From Faecalibacterium sp. UBA7177 (lineage in GTDB: Bacteria > Bacillota > Clostridia > Oscillospirales > Ruminococcaceae), in assembly GCA_002491225.1 (NCBI GenBank), contig DKVN01000176.1:1-6678 (forward strand): a stretch of DNA of 6,678 nucleotides, in the 5' to 3' direction. The position numbers were made by a program, and so were the translations under genes. Of this stretch, positions 4,593 through 6,678 are shown piece after piece. How positions within the stretch are numbered: the stretch's first letter is position 1; the number at the start of each line of letters is the position of its first letter. The notes beneath the pieces are model-generated. The model had not been told where the DNA came from. It saw nothing but the letters and a program-made list of their open reading frames with translations, and did no database searches.

Positions 4593-6605
4593 TCAGCCCT
4601 TAAAGTTTCCCCGCTCCACAAACTCCACCGCCAGCGCCATCAGGCCAAACGGCTCGTTCAGCGCGTCGTTCTCGAGCCGAAAGCGGGCCTTGTCCAGCTT
4701 TTTCAGCCGCAGCCTGACCGCGAGGGTCTTGGCCGTGCGGTCGCCCGAGTAGGTGAACTTGCCGTAGTCCAGCTGGCTGTACTGGAAAAACCGCAGCCGG
4801 CTGTTTTCCTGCCGCAGGGTCTGCCAGCTGCCCCGGCGCTGGGCGGCGAGGCGCACGCTGGTGGCCACCGCGCTGGCCAGCTGCACCGCGAGGGTGCAAA
4901 AGCGCTTGTTCTTGTAAAAGTAGCGCCCGGCTAAGTCCGGCGTCTCCCACACCGCGTGGATCGCCGCGCCGTCGTCGTTGTAGCTCTCCTGCGCGGCGGG
5001 GTCGGTGTAAAAGGCCATCACGTCACCCTGCGGCGTGCCAAAGCAGAGCGCGCCGTCCTGCTCCCAGAGACACCGGGCGGGCAGATTGGTGCGCACAAAG
5101 CAGGCGTACTGCCGGGTGGAATACGGCTCGCCGCTGCTCTGGCCCAGGCTCTGCAGGCCGTCTAAAATATACGCCTTCTCGTTGAGACAAAGCCAGTAAA
5201 GGTCCTTATACACAAAGGCGAAGGCCTCCTCCCGGCCCGGCTCGGCGGCGAGGCTGCCGTTGATATAATAGCTGCGGTTCTGGCTGTACCGCTCGCCGTT
5301 GAGGTCGCTCGGGGTGATGGCGTAGACCCCGAGCGGGGTGAGGAAGACCGGCTCGTTGCCTAAGTAGCAGAAGCTGTGCGGGGCCATCGCGCCCGGCCCC
5401 TGCAGGGTGTTCACCACCGGGAAGGCGGGCTTCGAGTCGATCAGGTCCCCCTTGCGCAGGATGACGCTGCGGTCCTGCTCGCGGGCGTCCTTGTGGGCGG
5501 CGAGGTAGTTGTTGACGATCGAGTAGCCCACCACCGCGCTCTCGCCCGCGCCCAGCTGGCTGTAGCCGGTGTCCGGCCAGTAGGTGGGGTCGTACTGGCC
5601 GCTGTACCAGTCCCGGTTGGGGTAGTCGGGGTTGCCGGACACAAACAGCCGGTCGGTGGCGCCGTTGACCCCGAACAGCACCCCGATCCGGCAGCCGTCG
5701 ATCCGCGCGGCGTAGCCGGACACGGTGCGGTACGCGGTGATGCGGATGTTGTCCTCACCGGTCACCGGGCTGAGGCCCGGCGCGGCGGTAAAAGTCACCC
5801 TGCCCGCCGCCCGGTCGACCGTGAAGTCGGTGCCCTCGGTGAGGGCCTGCCAGCTGCCCGAGGCCGTCAGCTTTTCGGCCTGCACCGGCGTCTCGTCGAG
5901 GCCGGAAAAGGTCAGGCAGTAGGTTTTGTCGGCCGCGGTGCCCGCGAACAGCTCCCGGAAGCCGGGCTGCAGCAGGTTGAGCGGCTCGTAGTCGGTGCCG
6001 CCGCCCGCCGGGGCCCGCCCGATGCACACGGTGGGCAGATAGGCGGCCTCGCGGGCCGGGCGCACCGTCTCGCCGTCGTAGACCAGCATGGCCTTGCCGT
6101 CCAGGATGAAGAGCCGCTCGCCCAGCTGCCAGCCGACGCTCCGCGCGTCGGCCATGCCCTCGTAGAGGGGGGTCGGCGCGGTTTCGGCCGCGCCGGGTTC
6201 GGTCTCGGTCTCCGCGGCGTTTTCCGCGGCCTGCCCGGCAGGCGGTGCGGCGGCGTTTTCCGCGGCCTGTGCGGCCTCTCCGGCCTCTCCGGCCTCCCCG
6301 GCCTCGTCCGGCTCCTCCGCCTCCGCTCCCTCCAGATAGAGGGCGCTGCCCGCGTGGATCAGCGCCTTCTGCGCCCCGCCCTTTACGAGCAGATGCCGCC
6401 CGTTGATCCGCCCGGGGTAGCTCGCCAGCCGGTGGTAGCCCATGCACTTGCGCACCTTGCCGGGCACATCCCGGATCATGTTCTGCCCGTTGGGGCTCAT
6501 GGTGTTGGCCACCGCCCCGGGGTTGCTGGTGAGGTCGACCCCCAAAAACCGGTCCACCGACAGCACGCTGCGCCCCACCGCCGCCGGCGGCTTAAACTGC
6601 ACCAT
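4593..6605 (-). CDS. Phage structural protein, probable beta-propeller tail hub / packaged-DNA stabilization protein
   Basis: This 670-aa protein is probably part of the tail hub or neck, of the kind that plugs the portal in short-tailed phages (P22 gp10 or T7 gp12-like beta-propeller proteins). The visible signs are the N-terminal block GVDLTSNPGAVANTMSPNGQNM (residues 22-43) followed by RDVPGKVRKCMGYHRL (45-60), which is typical of these proteins. There are many short strand-turn repeats with aromatic residues, and the segment DRLFVSGNPDYPNRDWYSGQ (318-337) followed by a YWPDTGYSQLGAG block. Residues about 93-147 are a Glu/Ala/Pro-rich low-complexity insert with internal repeats, between LYLEG and PLYEGM, apparently a loop expansion. 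The ATG at 6605 has AAGGAGGG 7 bases upstream. It is the first gene in the window and is followed by a strong terminator. Assignment rests on remembered family patterns. A generic tail protein is the alternative. Confidence 0.6.
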   Translation of the reverse strand: MVQFKPPAAVGRSVLSVDRFLGVDLTSNPGAVANTMSPNGQNMIRDVPGKVRKCMGYHRLASYPGRINGRHLLVKGGAQKALIHAGSALYLEGAEAEEPDEAGEAGEAGEAAQAAENAAAPPAGQAAENAAETETEPGAAETAPTPLYEGMADARSVGWQLGERLFILDGKAMLVYDGETVRPAREAAYLPTVCIGRAPAGGGTDYEPLNLLQPGFRELFAGTAADKTYCLTFSGLDETPVQAEKLTASGSWQALTEGTDFTVDRAAGRVTFTAAPGLSPVTGEDNIRITAYRTVSGYAARIDGCRIGVLFGVNGATDRLFVSGNPDYPNRDWYSGQYDPTYWPDTGYSQLGAGESAVVGYSIVNNYLAAHKDAREQDRSVILRKGDLIDSKPAFPVVNTLQGPGAMAPHSFCYLGNEPVFLTPLGVYAITPSDLNGERYSQNRSYYINGSLAAEPGREEAFAFVYKDLYWLCLNEKAYILDGLQSLGQSSGEPYSTRQYACFVRTNLPARCLWEQDGALCFGTPQGDVMAFYTDPAAQESYNDDGAAIHAVWETPDLAGRYFYKNKRFCTLAVQLASAVATSVRLAAQRRGSWQTLRQENSRLRFFQYSQLDYGKFTYSGDRTAKTLAVRLRLKKLDKARFRLENDALNEPFGLMALAVEFVERGNFKG
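6214..6311 (-). repeat. In-frame repeats in the Glu/Ala-rich insert of the tail-hub gene
   Basis: A 20-base sequence (gcggcgttttccgcggcctg on the plus strand) occurs identically at 6214-6233 and 6250-6269. The spacing is 36 bases, exactly 12 codons. Both copies encode QAAENAA. Next to them a 9-base unit of the type CTCCGGCCT repeats about three times at about 6275-6305 and encodes the GEAGEAGEA run. The repeats keep the frame, so they change the length of the insert without breaking the gene. Confidence 0.85.
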
Positions 6606-6678
6606 CCGCGCTCCCTCCTTGCTGTGTTGATCATATCAAAACGCCGCCCGCCGCGACGCAGCGAACGACCCCGCCCAC
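6606..6678 (-). promoter_or_regulatory. Possible extended -10 promoter and leader upstream of the tail-hub gene
   Basis: This AT-rich patch in otherwise very GC-rich DNA reads TTTTGATATGATCAAC on the minus strand (about 6640-6625). TATGAT at 6635-6630 is one base from the TATAAT consensus. It is preceded by TGA at 6638-6636, which fits the TGn extended -10 element. I see no convincing -35. The same bases form a perfect 5-base inverted repeat, TTGAT/ATCAA, around a 3-base centre (6627-6639), so a repressor or activator could sit on the promoter. An AAGGAGGG ribosome site lies just downstream, 7 bases before the ATG at 6605. Both TGA codons on this strand here (at 6638 and near 6633) could instead end an upstream gene lying outside the window. 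The promoter call is an inference from motif match only. Confidence 0.4.

Noticed and set aside
3423..4934. Long open frame on the plus strand (503 codons)
   Set aside because: It crosses the strong terminator and parts of three minus-strand genes. The translation is Arg/Pro/Leu low complexity, so it is a shadow frame.

Overview
The window is part of a phage or prophage late region. All credible genes lie on the minus strand, so transcription runs from the right end to the left. The DNA is GC-rich (about 75% in a hand count of 4201-4260). Nearly every gene has a strong AGGAGG-type ribosome binding site, and the proteins (r1t-type holin, GH25 lysin, coiled-coil holin partner) are of Firmicutes phage type. 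A high-GC gut Clostridia host (Oscillospiraceae-like) is the likeliest source. That host assignment is an inference. No integrase, attachment site, tRNA, CRISPR array or terminase is visible.

Layout in transcription order. A short leader with a possible extended -10 promoter (6606-6678) precedes a 670-aa probable beta-propeller tail hub or DNA-stabilization protein (4593-6605). A strong intrinsic terminator follows (4541-4589). Next comes a 327-aa fibre/collar-like structural protein (3522-4505), then two tandem paralogous small beta-type proteins of 151 aa (3074-3529) and 147 aa (2472-2915). Between the paralogs sits a 47-aa ORF (2915-3058) that begins exactly like a GH25 lysozyme and then loses homology. 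The complete GH25 endolysin follows (1495-2460), then a membrane-anchored coiled-coil protein (1226-1495), an r1t-type holin (939-1166) and an Ala/Gln-rich probable virion protein (180-935). The operon ends at a hairpin terminator (121-157). The first 120 bases are non-coding and carry GTCCC-rich repeat-like sequence.

How the genes fit together: the first four larger genes look like virion or tip components, and the GH25 enzyme, coiled-coil membrane protein and holin form the lysis cassette. Overlapping stop/start codons (TGATG twice, and one 8-base overlap) suggest translational coupling.

The most interesting region is 2440-3529. The unit [small MGKV protein + start of GH25] is present twice. 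The full lysin follows one copy and only its first 11 or so codons follow the other. The paralogs share their N-termini and differ in their C-terminal halves, where GC falls to about 50%. This looks like a duplicated, diversified virion-tip module that carried a piece of the lysin gene with it.
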